Assembly (NCBI RefSeq): GCF_030384665.1
Contig: NC_083673.1
Span: forward strand, 1,125,501-1,189,500
Direction of reading: 5' to 3'
From: Lodderomyces elongisporus
Lineage: Eukaryota > Ascomycota > Pichiomycetes > Serinales > Debaryomycetaceae
Length of the DNA stretch: 64,000 bases
In this document: piece by piece, positions 1 to 10,244 of the stretch
Position numbering within the stretch: position 1 is the stretch's first letter
Layout: the number at the start of each line of letters is the position of its first letter
Program-made: the position numbers and the translations under genes
Notes under the pieces: generated by a model
What the model saw: the letters and a program-made list of their open reading frames with translations, nothing else
Told to the model about the DNA's origin: nothing
Database searches by the model: none

Positions 1-165
1 CTTTTTTTTATTTTTTTTATTTTTTTTTTCTCTTGAATTCGAAACCGAGGCACGATTTTTCATGTCTCTTTTTCCCTCTCACAAATGAATTTTCCATAGT
101 GCCCAGATAACGGATAAATTTTATGAATTATTGTTTCCCCACATTATTTATTTAGACGCTTCAAC
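1..165. other. Upstream region of PPA2
   Basis: This short leader holds a T-rich tract at its start and AT-rich sequence up to the PPA2 start codon. I see no ORF or defined motif. It is presumably the promoter and 5' UTR of PPA2, cut by the window edge. Confidence 0.5.
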
Positions 166-1302
166 ATGTCAATAAGATCTTTCTTTACCAGACGAATAAT
201 GACAATGTCAATGGCAAAGTCAATGCCTAAGGGAGTTTTAACACATATTAATGAGCACTCACATAATCATGCTCTATCGAGACTATCTATGACGAACAAC
301 CACTTGCGATTTAACCATACCACTGGGGCATCATCATCATCATCATCATCATCTTCTTCTTCTTCTTCTACAGCAGCTGCCTCTACAACTGAATCTTCGC
401 CAAATGAGACCACCATTAAGACTCCCCAATCGGCACCGCTAGTTATAGCTACAAACCAAGGTACAAAATACACGGCGACATATGCAAATTACGCAACTAC
501 GGACTCAGGCAAAATCATATCCTATTTCCATGACATTGATCTCGGCCTCGATCTTGTTGCAAAAGAAGCAAACTTTGTATGTGAGATCCCACGTTGGTCC
601 AATGCCAAGTTTGAAATTCTGCGTAATGCGCCTGGTAACCCTATAGTCCAGGATTCCAAAAACGGCAAAGTTCGCTTTGTAAAGAATTTGTTTCCACACC
701 ATGGCTATATCCACAATTATGGCGCATTTCCTCAAACATGGGAGGATCCCACCGAAAAACACTATGACTTGTTTGGTGATAATGATCCTCTTGACGTGTG
801 CGAGATTGGCTCAGATATACTTTCAACCGGTGATGTGAAAAGAGTTAAGATCTTGGGCTCATTGGCCTTGATTGACGATGGCGAGCTAGACTGGAAGGTA
901 ATTGTAGTAGATATCAAGGATTCTTTGGCTTCAGAAGTCAACGATATTGACGATTTGAGAGAAAAATGCCCGGGCTTGCTCGAGGCCACAAAACAGTGGT
1001 TTAAGGATTACAAGTTGGCAGATGAAAAGCCAGAGAATAAGTTTGCATTTGAAGGAAAGTATAAAAATGCAAACGAGACATTGGAGATTGTTCAAGGCTG
1101 TCATGATAGCTGGAAACAATTGGTTCTGGGAAATAAAAATGGTAGTGAGATTAAGCAAATTCCGGCAATTACAAATACAACTTTAAAAGAAACGCCCGGT
1201 TATGTTGAGAAATTCAACGTGGAGCTCAATAATCCAGCGCAGCCTGATGCCGCGTTCCCTGTAGGTACTAATCGAAGCTATTTTTTCAAACCGAAGGCAT
1301 AA
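166..1302 (+). CDS. PPA2: Mitochondrial inorganic pyrophosphatase
   Basis: A 378-residue family I soluble inorganic pyrophosphatase that hydrolyses pyrophosphate to two phosphates using Mg2+. The signature D-N-D-P-L-D is visible at about residues 205-210, and the family's C-terminal CHDSWKQL segment is present. The first 100 or so residues are an extension not found in the cytosolic enzyme. It begins with a basic, Arg/Ser/Met-rich stretch typical of a mitochondrial presequence and continues into a run of about 13 serines encoded by TCA/TCT repeats. This points to the mitochondrial PPA2 form rather than cytosolic IPP1. The start is the first ATG. A CTG codon at 1126, next to the SWKQL segment, lies where the yeast cytosolic enzyme has a small residue, so it probably reads as Ser. 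Family assignment is very secure; mitochondrial location is inferred. Confidence 0.93.
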   Translation: MSIRSFFTRRIMTMSMAKSMPKGVLTHINEHSHNHALSRLSMTNNHLRFNHTTGASSSSSSSSSSSSSTAAASTTESSPNETTIKTPQSAPLVIATNQGTKYTATYANYATTDSGKIISYFHDIDLGLDLVAKEANFVCEIPRWSNAKFEILRNAPGNPIVQDSKNGKVRFVKNLFPHHGYIHNYGAFPQTWEDPTEKHYDLFGDNDPLDVCEIGSDILSTGDVKRVKILGSLALIDDGELDWKVIVVDIKDSLASEVNDIDDLREKCPGLLEATKQWFKDYKLADEKPENKFAFEGKYKNANETLEIVQGCHDSWKQLVLGNKNGSEIKQIPAITNTTLKETPGYVEKFNVELNNPAQPDAAFPVGTNRSYFFKPKA

Positions 1303-1501
1303 ATTTTAGTGGTTAGAATATGATAAAAATTTACAAACTACACTTTCATTTGGTTTATTACTTTATATATTTTTGCTTAGCTCTATTTTGCTTTTGCTTT
1401 GCTCTATTTTGCTTTGCTCTATTTTGCTTTTGCTTTGCTTTGCTTTGCTTTCATTTACTATTTGGTTTATATTCTCCGTATGTCTTCCTCACACAAAATC
1501 T
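1303..1501. other. Convergent 3' region PPA2/NUP188
   Basis: The short spacer between the converging PPA2 and NUP188 stop codons carries a CTTTGC/TTTTGC tandem repeat (about 1383-1455). Small open frames here encode only Phe/Cys/Leu repeats and are not credible genes. The tract probably contributes to 3' end formation for both transcripts. Confidence 0.5.
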
Positions 1502-4500
1502 CTAATTAAGTGTATTTGCCATTTCTCTAATAGAAACAACTATGTTATTCACGACATCATCATCAATCACCTGGTGTGGATTACTTTTAGCAATTCGTGA
1601 TCTCAAGTATTTCGGATGCTTTGTTAAATTATTCAAGCTCTCAACCAACTCTTCCCTTTTCTCCTCTGTGTTCAAGCCCGGAAAATCGCCAATACTGATT
1701 TTTACTTCAGCGGTAACCTCGACCGAGTTCAAAAGGTCATATATCACTAAAAGTTGACTTGTTTCCGCAACAGCGGCCGTAGAAATTTCCCCTCTTGCCC
1801 AGTTACCTAGTGCATACTCAACCTGCTTACTCAACAATCTTAAAACAACACATACTTCAGGAAAAATTGATGGCCCCACAGCAGAAATGTTTGTTATTAT
1901 AATTGGTAAAAGTCCATCTACCCAAAGATGGTAGTGCTTGGGTTCGTTAGTAATCGACATTCCTCCATTACGCAACACTCTAGAAACGGGACTTTCCAAT
2001 AGTGCAATGTACAAACCAGCCGAGACTATGCTTCTAGCAAGTGCTGGAATAGACATCAATTGTCGTAAAAATTCCAAGCTCAATTGCGCAATAGCAAACT
2101 CGTCATCCAACTCAGGGTACAATGAGTTTGCATAAATATGAAGCAAAGTCTTTACGGTACTAGATTCATCAATCAGTTCCACAATCTTTTGCATGAGGAT
2201 CACCCCATGACTCTTGAGGCCGGTAAACACTTTTAATATCGAGAGGATCAATTGTAGATCTTCAAATGCTGATGCAATTTTCAACTTGTTAACCTTGCCT
2301 TCTCCCAGACGCGCATAATAAACCTCATTTTGAATATCGAATGATAACAGTCTGATGCCCTTGATCACAATTGAGTCAAACAAGTCACCAAAAACACTCA
2401 GAAAATCTGTAATCACTTTGATATTGTCTTTTATAAGACTCAACGCAGAATATATTGTTTTGAGTAATAACCTGTAAAGTTCCTTTGAACGCACTGGATC
2501 CTCAACTGACAAGGTTTCTTGATGATGATGATGATGATGATACTGAACTTGAAGTCTCGAGGAAAGCAAATAACTCAAGCTCTTTATAACATCAAAAACA
2601 TCAATGTCCAGAACCTTTGATTTATCTTTGGTCACAAAGAAGGAGTAGATTAAGTAAAACGATAACTCGATTCTCTCGAAATATATTTCCTTGAATTGAT
2701 CCAGTAAATTATTCTCTTTAACATTAGTTAACAAAAGAAAATTTGCGAAACTCAACAATTGCTCATTAAATGCTCCCTCATAGCGTCTGCAAAAACTAGT
2801 TATCAAAACACTAAAAGATTTGGCACTTTCCAATTGCGAGGTGACAAATTGCAGGTTTATACTTGAAGCTATGAGTTGCTCCCTAATCAGTACCCAATCT
2901 TTTTCATTTTTGAAAAACTCATCCATTAAAGCCAAGTTGTAAATTACATTAACCCCAATCCTATTTCGCTTAGCTGGTGGCTTACTGAGAAATTGGGAAA
3001 GTTCAAGATTGGGAAATGCTTGCTCGAACGAGTTTTGAAGATTTGCATAAAGTGTAGGTTGGTAATGCGTAATTACAAACTTTTTCTCTGCAATCTCAAC
3101 AAAGTCATCAGAATTAACAAAATCAATTATTTTTTTCCCGCATTTTTCATTTTTCGTGGTGAACAAATAAAGAGCCAAGATATCTGCAATCTTTGCAACT
3201 AATTTGATTTCATAGCACCGACTGATGAATGCCTCGGGCGATGTTGGGGTACCAGTGATCTGAAGCTTAATCCGGTCAATCAAGCTTTCGATAAACTCGT
3301 CATCATGCTTATATTCTCTTACAGTAGTCCACGAGTTACACGCTAAAGCAAGTGCATCGACCAAATGAATGCTGACGGAATTTGGGTAATACTTCATCTC
3401 TCTGACATTTTTCTTTAATAACTGAATAAGGGAGTTATTGTTTTGACCCAAAGTTTTTTCCTTTCCATCAACTATTTCTCCCTCTTTGTCAGTGCCATCT
3501 TTTTTTGTCGTGATGAATGCATCTTTACCCGTGTGGAAAAATACAACAAGCCCTTCTTGATTGCTAGTCATTACCGCGCAGATAAAATCATGTATTGCGA
3601 TTTTCATCTTGTAGTCGTCAAAAGTGTTGTTGAGACCTGCAGCAACTGTATCTTTTAATATTTGTGCATTATATGTTCCGAGGTGAGAAAGCAATGACGG
3701 CTCGAAAATTCCTTCTTTTCCTTTCCAATTGCCACTTTTAATCAAACTTGAAAGAAGATCTAACACAATTTTCCCATATGATTCTACAGTGGCAAATATC
3801 GTAACAAGATCAGCGGCTTTGTGATAGAGTGCCTTTTCAAGTGCTGATGGCTCCAAGTTCAAGTATGTACGATAGTCGAGTAATAACTGCGCAAATGAAA
3901 AGCAGCAGCGGATCCAGGTGTCATACCAAAATCCAGAAGTATCCGCCAATTCGTACAGATCCAAATTTGACGCCACGTTGCCTAAAGTATTCAATATCGG
4001 CGCAGCAGCAGAGCTAGCACAGTCAACATCTACTGCTAAAAAGGAATCCAAGATTGATTTTGCAGCTGTGTGAAAAATTTGGCCCACAATTCCTTTTTTG
4101 CTGTAATCTTGATCGAATTTTTTAATACCATACGTGGTTGTTAATATTGTCGAGAAAATATCGAGTAACAAAACTCCCATTTCCAACCTTTCCAGAAAAA
4201 CATTGAATCTGCAGTTGCTGAAATTTTCAAAAAGAAAAATCAAATGGCTAACGATATTCGTCATTATTTGTTCCCTAATATTCAGATTCAACGAATTTAT
4301 GCTCAAGCTTATGGATTGGGATACCAAAGCTTGTGCAAGTTGTATTATGGACAAGGAGAATGAGTAATTGCCATTGACCAGCTCAATAGCATTGAATATA
4401 GCCCGCGCTCTACCTTCACCTCCTTCCACAGCAAACAATGACGATTTTCGCAAGTGTGACCATATTCTATCAGATGCAAATGGAACCAAGCTTGTTAATA

Positions 4501-6514
4501 AGCGAACTATCGTCGTCAGTAACTTGACATTTCTTTCGCGTAAAGCCAGCTCAAGAAGCCTCAAAATCAACTCAACAACATCAGCTTGGTCAGTGTAAGC
4601 AGACATTGCCTCCAAAATCAATTCAGTGCCATCATCGGTGTTATCAACAGCAACACTGTACATTAAGTTAAGAATGTCAATTAGAACCACTTCTTGCAAA
4701 GGATCTATTTTGTTTAGTTTCAAAATATTCTGCAACACTCTGCCTAAAAATGCCCATCCATTGTATTGGTATAGGAATGTGACAAGTACCGTACCAGGTT
4801 TGCTAGAGGGCAAAAGTTTGGCTTTGGTACCTGTTTCCAAACAAATAGTCATCTTTTTGTTTGATTCAAATGGCGGTGCCACAAACACATCCTCCTTGAT
4901 GCGTACCAAGTTGGGATCCAGGTCGTCAATTTGGTAGATTCTGTCAAACTCATCTTTCTCAAAATCTTGTATATAAGACTTGAGGTAATTGAATTCGTGC
5001 AAGGCAAAATTGCCATTTATGGAGGCTAATTTCAAGTAAGGCGAGATGAGTAAAGGAAATTTGGCTCGAGATAAGATGATAGCATCAGTTGTAGCTTCAC
5101 TAGTGAAAAAACTCTCAATGACATCATTTGGACAGTTGCGCATCACATTTGCAATACAATCTGATATTTCTGGAGTGAGCTCTAGTAACGGCATTGACGA
5201 GGTGATAACAGTAGAAAGCACCGCCAGATACGACTTGTCGTGGCACAAAATTTTATTGATTCTTTGCAAGTTCAAATAAACTTCTAAAGTTGTTAGTTTG
5301 CTGTCCAAATCAGCAATTGCAATTTGCATCTGAGAATTTGAGAAAACATTTTCAAAAGCTCTAGATGTTTGCGCATTTGGAAATTCTTGGTAAAAATAAA
5401 ATTTGCGCAACAATATAATTTTCCAAGCAAACATAATCATAGAATTAGTGCAATAACTGCTCGTCACGATATCATTGATAAAATTGAAAACATTTGGGTC
5501 CACCACAAATGACAACAGGCGTTGGTTTTCGTCTGAGACAAAATCATAACTATTTTCCAAATCCAAAAACTCAATTGTTATTGCTGAAAAAAGTGCTTGT
5601 AATTCCTCATATGATTCGTGATATTTGAGTTTAGGGCCAAGTGCAACTCCAAAATCTGTTTTCTTCAATATTTTAAACCACGCAGTTACATTTTCTTTAT
5701 CAATTAGTGGGTTTTGAAGAGCTACTTCAAACAAGATTTTACATGATTGAATGCAAAACAATACAGTCTCATTGGCAATAGTATCATCCACATCTTCAGA
5801 CCTTCCGGTTAAATACGAGCCTGTAAGCAATACTTCTATAGTCAGCTGAATTGACGAAATCAACGATGAAATATAATCTTTGGACAAGAAAATTTCCTTG
5901 CCTAAATTGCGAATGACAGTCGAAGCATATTCATCAGTCTTGTTGAATAACAATTCACATGCAATTTTCAAGATGATCCTCTGTTCTCGTAGAATACTCC
6001 AAATGTATAAAGTAAGTCTCCTAGCATGATCCCTGTGCTCTTTGTCGTCGCTTAATTTGCTCTTGATATAGTTACTAGCACCACCATCAAATGACAGCAA
6101 AGTATTTTTTGAAGGAACTTTTTTGGATGTTTGCGAAATGACTCGCACAATTTCTCTCATGTCCAAATCAAATGGTAAAATCTTGCGGATTTCCTCGGCA
6201 TCCTTGATATTCTGCTCGGTAATGTCTGTGTAGAGAATCCCTCTTATAGAAATCTCCCTTGTTTTAGAGTTTATTTTACTCGAGTGATTTGGATCGTTCT
6301 TAAATGGCAACGGAGTTGTAATAATATTTTGTGATAAGAGCAAGAACTCATTCAAGGCTTCCAGAATGTATGGATCTTGGCAATGTTTAATTAAACTTAG
6401 CGCATTTTCAAATGTCCAGTATTGCGTCGGCTGGATTGGTTTCAATGGTAATTTACTGGTCTTTCCAGAACCGGAACTTGAACCAATTTTAGATATTAAT
6501 TCATTAGAAGTCAT
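1502..6514 (-). CDS. NUP188: Nucleoporin Nup188 (inner ring scaffold)
   Basis: A 1670-residue, mostly alpha-helical, Leu/Ile-rich protein of the size of the large inner-ring nucleoporins. Around residues 555-600 there is a beta-rich insert with the pattern GTKAKLLPSS...VLVTFLYQYNGWAFLGRVLQ, which resembles the SH3-like domain inserted in the N-terminal solenoid of Nup188 and absent from Nup192; this is why I prefer Nup188. It would act at the nuclear pore as a scaffold linking to Nic96 and Pom152. A short His run (six His, around 2530) is a CAT/CAC microsatellite in coding sequence. The start is the ATG complementary to 6512-6514. The main alternative is Nup192, which has nearly the same length (about 1680 residues). 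Confidence 0.78.
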   Translation of the reverse strand: MTSNELISKIGSSSGSGKTSKLPLKPIQPTQYWTFENALSLIKHCQDPYILEALNEFLLLSQNIITTPLPFKNDPNHSSKINSKTREISIRGILYTDITEQNIKDAEEIRKILPFDLDMREIVRVISQTSKKVPSKNTLLSFDGGASNYIKSKLSDDKEHRDHARRLTLYIWSILREQRIILKIACELLFNKTDEYASTVIRNLGKEIFLSKDYISSLISSIQLTIEVLLTGSYLTGRSEDVDDTIANETVLFCIQSCKILFEVALQNPLIDKENVTAWFKILKKTDFGVALGPKLKYHESYEELQALFSAITIEFLDLENSYDFVSDENQRLLSFVVDPNVFNFINDIVTSSYCTNSMIMFAWKIILLRKFYFYQEFPNAQTSRAFENVFSNSQMQIAIADLDSKLTTLEVYLNLQRINKILCHDKSYLAVLSTVITSSMPLLELTPEISDCIANVMRNCPNDVIESFFTSEATTDAIILSRAKFPLLISPYLKLASINGNFALHEFNYLKSYIQDFEKDEFDRIYQIDDLDPNLVRIKEDVFVAPPFESNKKMTICLETGTKAKLLPSSKPGTVLVTFLYQYNGWAFLGRVLQNILKLNKIDPLQEVVLIDILNLMYSVAVDNTDDGTELILEAMSAYTDQADVVELILRLLELALRERNVKLLTTIVRLLTSLVPFASDRIWSHLRKSSLFAVEGGEGRARAIFNAIELVNGNYSFSLSIIQLAQALVSQSISLSINSLNLNIREQIMTNIVSHLIFLFENFSNCRFNVFLERLEMGVLLLDIFSTILTTTYGIKKFDQDYSKKGIVGQIFHTAAKSILDSFLAVDVDCASSAAAPILNTLGNVASNLDLYELADTSGFWYDTWIRCCFSFAQLLLDYRTYLNLEPSALEKALYHKAADLVTIFATVESYGKIVLDLLSSLIKSGNWKGKEGIFEPSLLSHLGTYNAQILKDTVAAGLNNTFDDYKMKIAIHDFICAVMTSNQEGLVVFFHTGKDAFITTKKDGTDKEGEIVDGKEKTLGQNNNSLIQLLKKNVREMKYYPNSVSIHLVDALALACNSWTTVREYKHDDEFIESLIDRIKLQITGTPTSPEAFISRCYEIKLVAKIADILALYLFTTKNEKCGKKIIDFVNSDDFVEIAEKKFVITHYQPTLYANLQNSFEQAFPNLELSQFLSKPPAKRNRIGVNVIYNLALMDEFFKNEKDWVLIREQLIASSINLQFVTSQLESAKSFSVLITSFCRRYEGAFNEQLLSFANFLLLTNVKENNLLDQFKEIYFERIELSFYLIYSFFVTKDKSKVLDIDVFDVIKSLSYLLSSRLQVQYHHHHHHQETLSVEDPVRSKELYRLLLKTIYSALSLIKDNIKVITDFLSVFGDLFDSIVIKGIRLLSFDIQNEVYYARLGEGKVNKLKIASAFEDLQLILSILKVFTGLKSHGVILMQKIVELIDESSTVKTLLHIYANSLYPELDDEFAIAQLSLEFLRQLMSIPALARSIVSAGLYIALLESPVSRVLRNGGMSITNEPKHYHLWVDGLLPIIITNISAVGPSIFPEVCVVLRLLSKQVEYALGNWARGEISTAAVAETSQLLVIYDLLNSVEVTAEVKISIGDFPGLNTEEKREELVESLNNLTKHPKYLRSRIAKSNPHQVIDDDVVNNIVVSIREMANTLN

Positions 6515-6971
6515 GCTTCATTTATTTTTGCTCAAATAACTTATATGCTTCTTCCTGTCGTCTCGGTCAATTATAGATAATATTCCTTGGTTTTTTTCTT
6601 TTTCTTTTTTCTTTTTCTTTTTGGTTAATTCTATTCTGAAATTGGTTGATTCAAAAAATGACTTAGAAGTATAACTCCGGGATTAAGTTTAATTTCAAAA
6701 ATTGATGTATTTGAAAGTTGTGCTTTGTCCTTCTCTTTGTCGCTCGAAATCCAAAGTGCATCGTTTTCTTTCGCTAGCGCATTTTCACTTTGCTTTGCTT
6801 TGTTTTCCTCTTTTTTTTTTCTATTTTTTCTTTTCTGCAGTTTCTCTCTATTTTTCTTTTTTTTTTTTTATTTCAGGTCGCGAGTAAGTGGTACTAGAAG
6901 AAAAAACTGGAAAATTGCAACCACTCAAGTTGATAATAACAGTGTATGGCACCTGTACGATAACTATCTTT
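6515..6971. promoter_or_regulatory. Divergent promoter NUP188/ERG12
   Basis: The 457 bp between divergent NUP188 and ERG12 contains several pyrimidine tracts (6590-6625, 6785-6875) on the ERG12 sense strand. The ERG12 reading frame stays open upstream of its ATG back to at least 6888 but has no ATG there. A TTTCAG followed by GTAAGTGG near 6871-6891 looks splice-like but cannot be supported as an intron. Confidence 0.4.
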
Positions 6972-8291
6972 ATGGCGACTGAAATAGCAGAGTCACTAAA
7001 ATTTGTTGTTAGTGCACCGGGAAAGGTGATAATATTTGGGGAGCATGCCGCTGTATATGGCAAACCAGCAATTGCAGCTGCCCTTAGCTTGAGATGTTTT
7101 CTACTAGTTACTCCATCAACAGGCGACTCCAACATGGTGCGATTAAAGTTTCCTGACATAGGGCTAGACCATTCTTGGGATATTTCAAGTATACCTTGGG
7201 AGACTATTAAAGCTAAAGTAAAAGCCGACTCTAATGGGAAACCACAACCTCCCGCAGAGCTTGATCCAGAAATAGTTGACAGCTTATCTCCCTTGTTAAG
7301 AAATCTTGATGATAATGTGCACTACATCGCTTGTTTTTGTTTCTTATACCTTTACACCAATCTATGCAGTCAAGATTTGCAAGGATACACTTTTGTGGTG
7401 AGGTCTACATTACCGATAGGAGCAGGATTGGGTTCTTCGGCGTCCACAGCGGTTTGTCTTTCAGCGGCATTATCGAAGTTAGGTAATTGGATAAAAGATC
7501 CCAAGCTTTCTAACCACGACCATGTTCTGGAATCTGAGATACCTGAACTAGACTTTATAGATAACTGGTCACTAATTGGTGAAAAATGTTTTCACGGAAA
7601 CCCATCAGGTATTGATAATGCAGTGGCGACACACGGAGGCGCAGTGAAATACCAAAGGATATTGAACTCGACAAAATCATCTTTGAGATCGAGTATTAGA
7701 GATTTTCCTCCTATAAAATTGTTATTGACAAACACTAAAGTACCCAAGAGCACGGCAAAACTTGTTGCCGGTGTTGGAGAATTGACCAAAGAATTTCCAG
7801 ACATCACGAACCCCATTTTGAATGCAGTTGAATTTATATCAGAACAGGCATATGAAGTTATGCACCTACCTCAGTTTGGCAAACAAGAGACCGCTACTTT
7901 GCGCAAGTTGGTCAACATGAATCACGGTTTGCTCGTCGCTTTAGGTGTATCACACCCAGCTTTGGAGACGGTAAAGATCATTAGTGATAAGTATAATCTC
8001 GGAGCAACAAAATTGACCGGCGCTGGAGGTGGAGGCTGTGCAATTACATTGGTAGACGAGAGTATAGACAAGTCTGTTATCCACAATGCAATGAAGGAAT
8101 ACGAAAATGAAGGTTTTGAGAGTTTTGAAACGTCATTGGGCGGTAAAGGTGTTGGAATGTTATTTGAAGATGATTGTCAAGAATCTGAAAAGTTTCTTTT
8201 CTCATTAACAAAGTTTTGTGGATATAAAAATCGTTTGGAAATAGAGAATGATTTAGGAGTTGAAAATGTCCTTGGATGGAAGTTTTGGTAA
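6972..8291 (+). CDS. ERG12: Mevalonate kinase
   Basis: A 439-residue GHMP-superfamily kinase that phosphorylates mevalonate to 5-phosphomevalonate in the cytosolic isoprenoid/ergosterol pathway. It opens with the family's SAPGKVIIFGEHAAVYGKPA motif. The ATP-binding GHMP glycine-rich loop PIGAGLGSSAS is at about residues 148-158, the catalytic-region IGEKCFHGNPSGIDNAVA follows, and the C-terminal LTGAGGGGCAITL motif is intact. The in-frame open sequence upstream has only a GTG start, so I use the ATG at 6972, which places the GHMP motif at the usual distance from the N-terminus. Nothing is missing. The same pathway later supplies the prenyl donors used by RAM2 at 17.6 kb. Confidence 0.96.
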   Translation: MATEIAESLKFVVSAPGKVIIFGEHAAVYGKPAIAAALSLRCFLLVTPSTGDSNMVRLKFPDIGLDHSWDISSIPWETIKAKVKADSNGKPQPPAELDPEIVDSLSPLLRNLDDNVHYIACFCFLYLYTNLCSQDLQGYTFVVRSTLPIGAGLGSSASTAVCLSAALSKLGNWIKDPKLSNHDHVLESEIPELDFIDNWSLIGEKCFHGNPSGIDNAVATHGGAVKYQRILNSTKSSLRSSIRDFPPIKLLLTNTKVPKSTAKLVAGVGELTKEFPDITNPILNAVEFISEQAYEVMHLPQFGKQETATLRKLVNMNHGLLVALGVSHPALETVKIISDKYNLGATKLTGAGGGGCAITLVDESIDKSVIHNAMKEYENEGFESFETSLGGKGVGMLFEDDCQESEKFLFSLTKFCGYKNRLEIENDLGVENVLGWKFW

Positions 8292-8460
8292 TAAAGTATT
8301 GAGGTCAAAGACGAAGGAGATGAAAGAAAGGTATTTAAAAAAAGAAACTAATATTGAAAGGGAAGCAACATAGAAGAAGGAAAACAAAAAATATTGATAT
8401 CAATAGACTATATACACAATCTCTGATGAAGATGAATGAAGCCGATTAATTAAAACATCT

Positions 8461-9447
8461 CTAAATCCCACGATTAAACTCTACCTCAGTAATCTTATCG
8501 CCATCTTTAGTAGTCAAGTGGTGAAATTTGTCTTCCAATTTTGACGTGGAAATCGTCTCACGCTGTGGAAACACAGCTAACGCAAATGGTAAAACAATTA
8601 ATGATGTGACAAAGATGAGTCCAATATTTGTCAAGGTTTCAACTGTTTTCGATTTGCCCTTGAGAAGTCTTGATTTTTGTAATCTGACTAGGATTAAAGG
8701 GGGAATAACCATTATTGGTGTTGCATTTATAACCCTACTAGCCGCAGTCTCACCAACAGCATACCATGCAGCAGTTTTGGAATTGCCCACCTCGTTACCC
8801 TTTTTATCATACACGGATATTCCTTTCTTCAACTCTTCGCTCCTCATCAAAAAAACGTTGGCAATACCAGCAGAAACTACAGCAGCGAACGGTACTAATC
8901 TTCCCAAAATCATTCTGGTATTTGGCTTGATGTTTTTCAACCTGGGTACAAGTGAATTTAAACCAAGAGCTACACCACACGAGGCAGTGACAGCCATTGT
9001 ATAGTTTGTGACAATTTGTTTTGTGGTGAGTGGATGAGACTTGTTGGAATTTGCGGTATTGATTGCCACGTTCAAACTCTGGTTGGCAATTTGCCAAAAT
9101 AAGGTCCCCACGGTTCCTAAATTGGGTGTAAGCATCCCGGCAGTAACCACTAAGTTTGATAGCACGCAAGAAGACATTCTGAAAGGTAAGAAAACAGTTT
9201 CACCAGTATCCGGGTGTAATGTAGAATCCAACACTTTTTTTGCTCTCCACAACTCCGGAGTCATTGAAGGCACGACTCCATTCTTGTAGTCCCAAATTTG
9301 CCTTTTCGAATTCTCAATGTCCTTTGGGGTGTTGAGAAGCATTGTGGGATCCGAAATTTGGGCACAGTGCTTAACACGGCCCCAGTAGCTACTTAAGTCA
9401 TACCTCGATTGAGGCAACGGTACGGGCCCACTAATAGACGATGCCAT
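8461..9447 (-). CDS. FSF1: Sideroflexin, mitochondrial inner-membrane carrier
   Basis: A 328-residue member of the sideroflexin/tricarboxylate-carrier family. The N-terminus has the family pattern SRYDLSSYWGRVKHCAQISDPTMLL, followed by DTGETVFLPFRMSSCVL, the FWQIANQSLNVAINTANSN block, and later hydrophobic segments compatible with four to five membrane helices. Animal sideroflexin 1 imports serine into mitochondria for one-carbon metabolism, and yeast Fsf1 is the fungal homologue; its substrate here is inferred. The gene is divergent from PPT2, and the shared spacer carries an exact TGAGTCA site and a GC-rich palindrome. The start ATG is complementary to 9445-9447. Length is normal for the family. 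Confidence 0.95.
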   Translation of the reverse strand: MASSISGPVPLPQSRYDLSSYWGRVKHCAQISDPTMLLNTPKDIENSKRQIWDYKNGVVPSMTPELWRAKKVLDSTLHPDTGETVFLPFRMSSCVLSNLVVTAGMLTPNLGTVGTLFWQIANQSLNVAINTANSNKSHPLTTKQIVTNYTMAVTASCGVALGLNSLVPRLKNIKPNTRMILGRLVPFAAVVSAGIANVFLMRSEELKKGISVYDKKGNEVGNSKTAAWYAVGETAASRVINATPIMVIPPLILVRLQKSRLLKGKSKTVETLTNIGLIFVTSLIVLPFALAVFPQRETISTSKLEDKFHHLTTKDGDKITEVEFNRGI

Positions 9448-9830
9448 TCTGTTCTTTATGTTTATGTTTATGTTTTTTTATTTTTTTTAAGAGAACTGTA
9501 CTTGACCCCTTGGATGCAAGTGATATAAGCGTTTGCGTGTATGTTTGCGTGTGTCTCTGTGCGTGTGTACACGGTGACTGGTAGGTAATCACTAAAATTA
9601 CATTTTCTCAAAAATAAAAAATTATAAACGGTTCGAATTGAATTTTCAACCGCCCGCCGCGGCGCGCTAACCATTTCGAAGTGATGAGCGGTTGAGTCAT
9701 AGTTTATTTGATACATACATATACACCCACAGAATTACCCACAAACACGCAGATATATATAGATATATATGTACACGAAAGTGCTACGGAGCAGTTGTCA
9801 GTTGATAAAGGAATACGGGTATATGAAAAT
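9448..9830. promoter_or_regulatory. Divergent FSF1/PPT2 promoter
   Basis: A 383 bp bidirectional promoter with a strikingly GC-rich core in otherwise AT-rich DNA. An 8-bp perfect inverted repeat, TCAACCGC (9646-9653) and GCGGTTGA (9688-9695), flanks a GCCGCGGC palindrome (9656-9663). The right arm runs directly into TGAGTCA (9693-9699), the canonical Gcn4-type site. An upstream open frame entering PPT2 has only a TTG start and is not used. Confidence 0.6.
9693..9699. promoter_or_regulatory. Gcn4-type site TGAGTCA
   Basis: An exact match to the palindromic Gcn4/AP-1 consensus TGA(G/C)TCA, 132 bp upstream of the PPT2 ATG and about 246 bp upstream of the FSF1 ATG. Its position in a shared promoter suggests amino-acid-starvation control of one or both genes. 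Function is inferred from the motif alone. Confidence 0.5.
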
Positions 9831-10244
9831 ATGGTAAAGGTTGGGATTACACTAGGGATCGGGGTCGACATTGTAAAAAGGTCACGGTTTAAAAGATTAT
9901 TGAGTAAAAACCCTGCGTTTAGCGTGCGATTGGCACAAAGGATACTTCATCCTAAACACGAAGCCCATCGATTCAAAAACATGAACAACGAAAGACAAGT
10001 ACAATACATAGCTGGATCCTGGGCCGCAAAGGAAGCGGTGTTCAAGACATTGACTCCTAATGAGCAAGAACAGTTCAATTTCAATGAATGGTATCGATAT
10101 CATGACAATAACGGTAAACCATTTATTTGGAATGATAATTTCAAAGTAGAGAACGACGAATTTCATCTCAGTGTATCACACGACGAAGATTACATTGTGG
10201 CAACAGTTCTACGACAAAGACTTTTTGACATCGAAGTTCTATAA
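9831..10244 (+). CDS. PPT2: Mitochondrial 4'-phosphopantetheinyl transferase (AcpS-type)
   Basis: A 137-residue AcpS-type phosphopantetheinyl transferase that would transfer the pantetheine arm from CoA to the mitochondrial acyl carrier protein. The family motifs are clear: GIGVDIVKRSRF near the N-terminus (the Asp is a Mg ligand), GSWAAKEAVFK in the middle (the Glu is a Mg ligand), and LSVSHDEDYIVATVL at the C-terminus. The ATG at 9831 is preferred because the open frame extending upstream to 9708 begins with TTG. An ATG at 9823 is out of frame. The protein is shorter than the S. cerevisiae Ppt2 (about 173 residues) but all catalytic blocks are present. There is no obvious cleavable presequence. 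Confidence 0.9.
   Translation: MVKVGITLGIGVDIVKRSRFKRLLSKNPAFSVRLAQRILHPKHEAHRFKNMNNERQVQYIAGSWAAKEAVFKTLTPNEQEQFNFNEWYRYHDNNGKPFIWNDNFKVENDEFHLSVSHDEDYIVATVLRQRLFDIEVL

Noticed and set aside
6888..6971. N-terminal extension of ERG12
   Set aside because: Only a GTG start; the family N-terminus aligns with the ATG at 6972.
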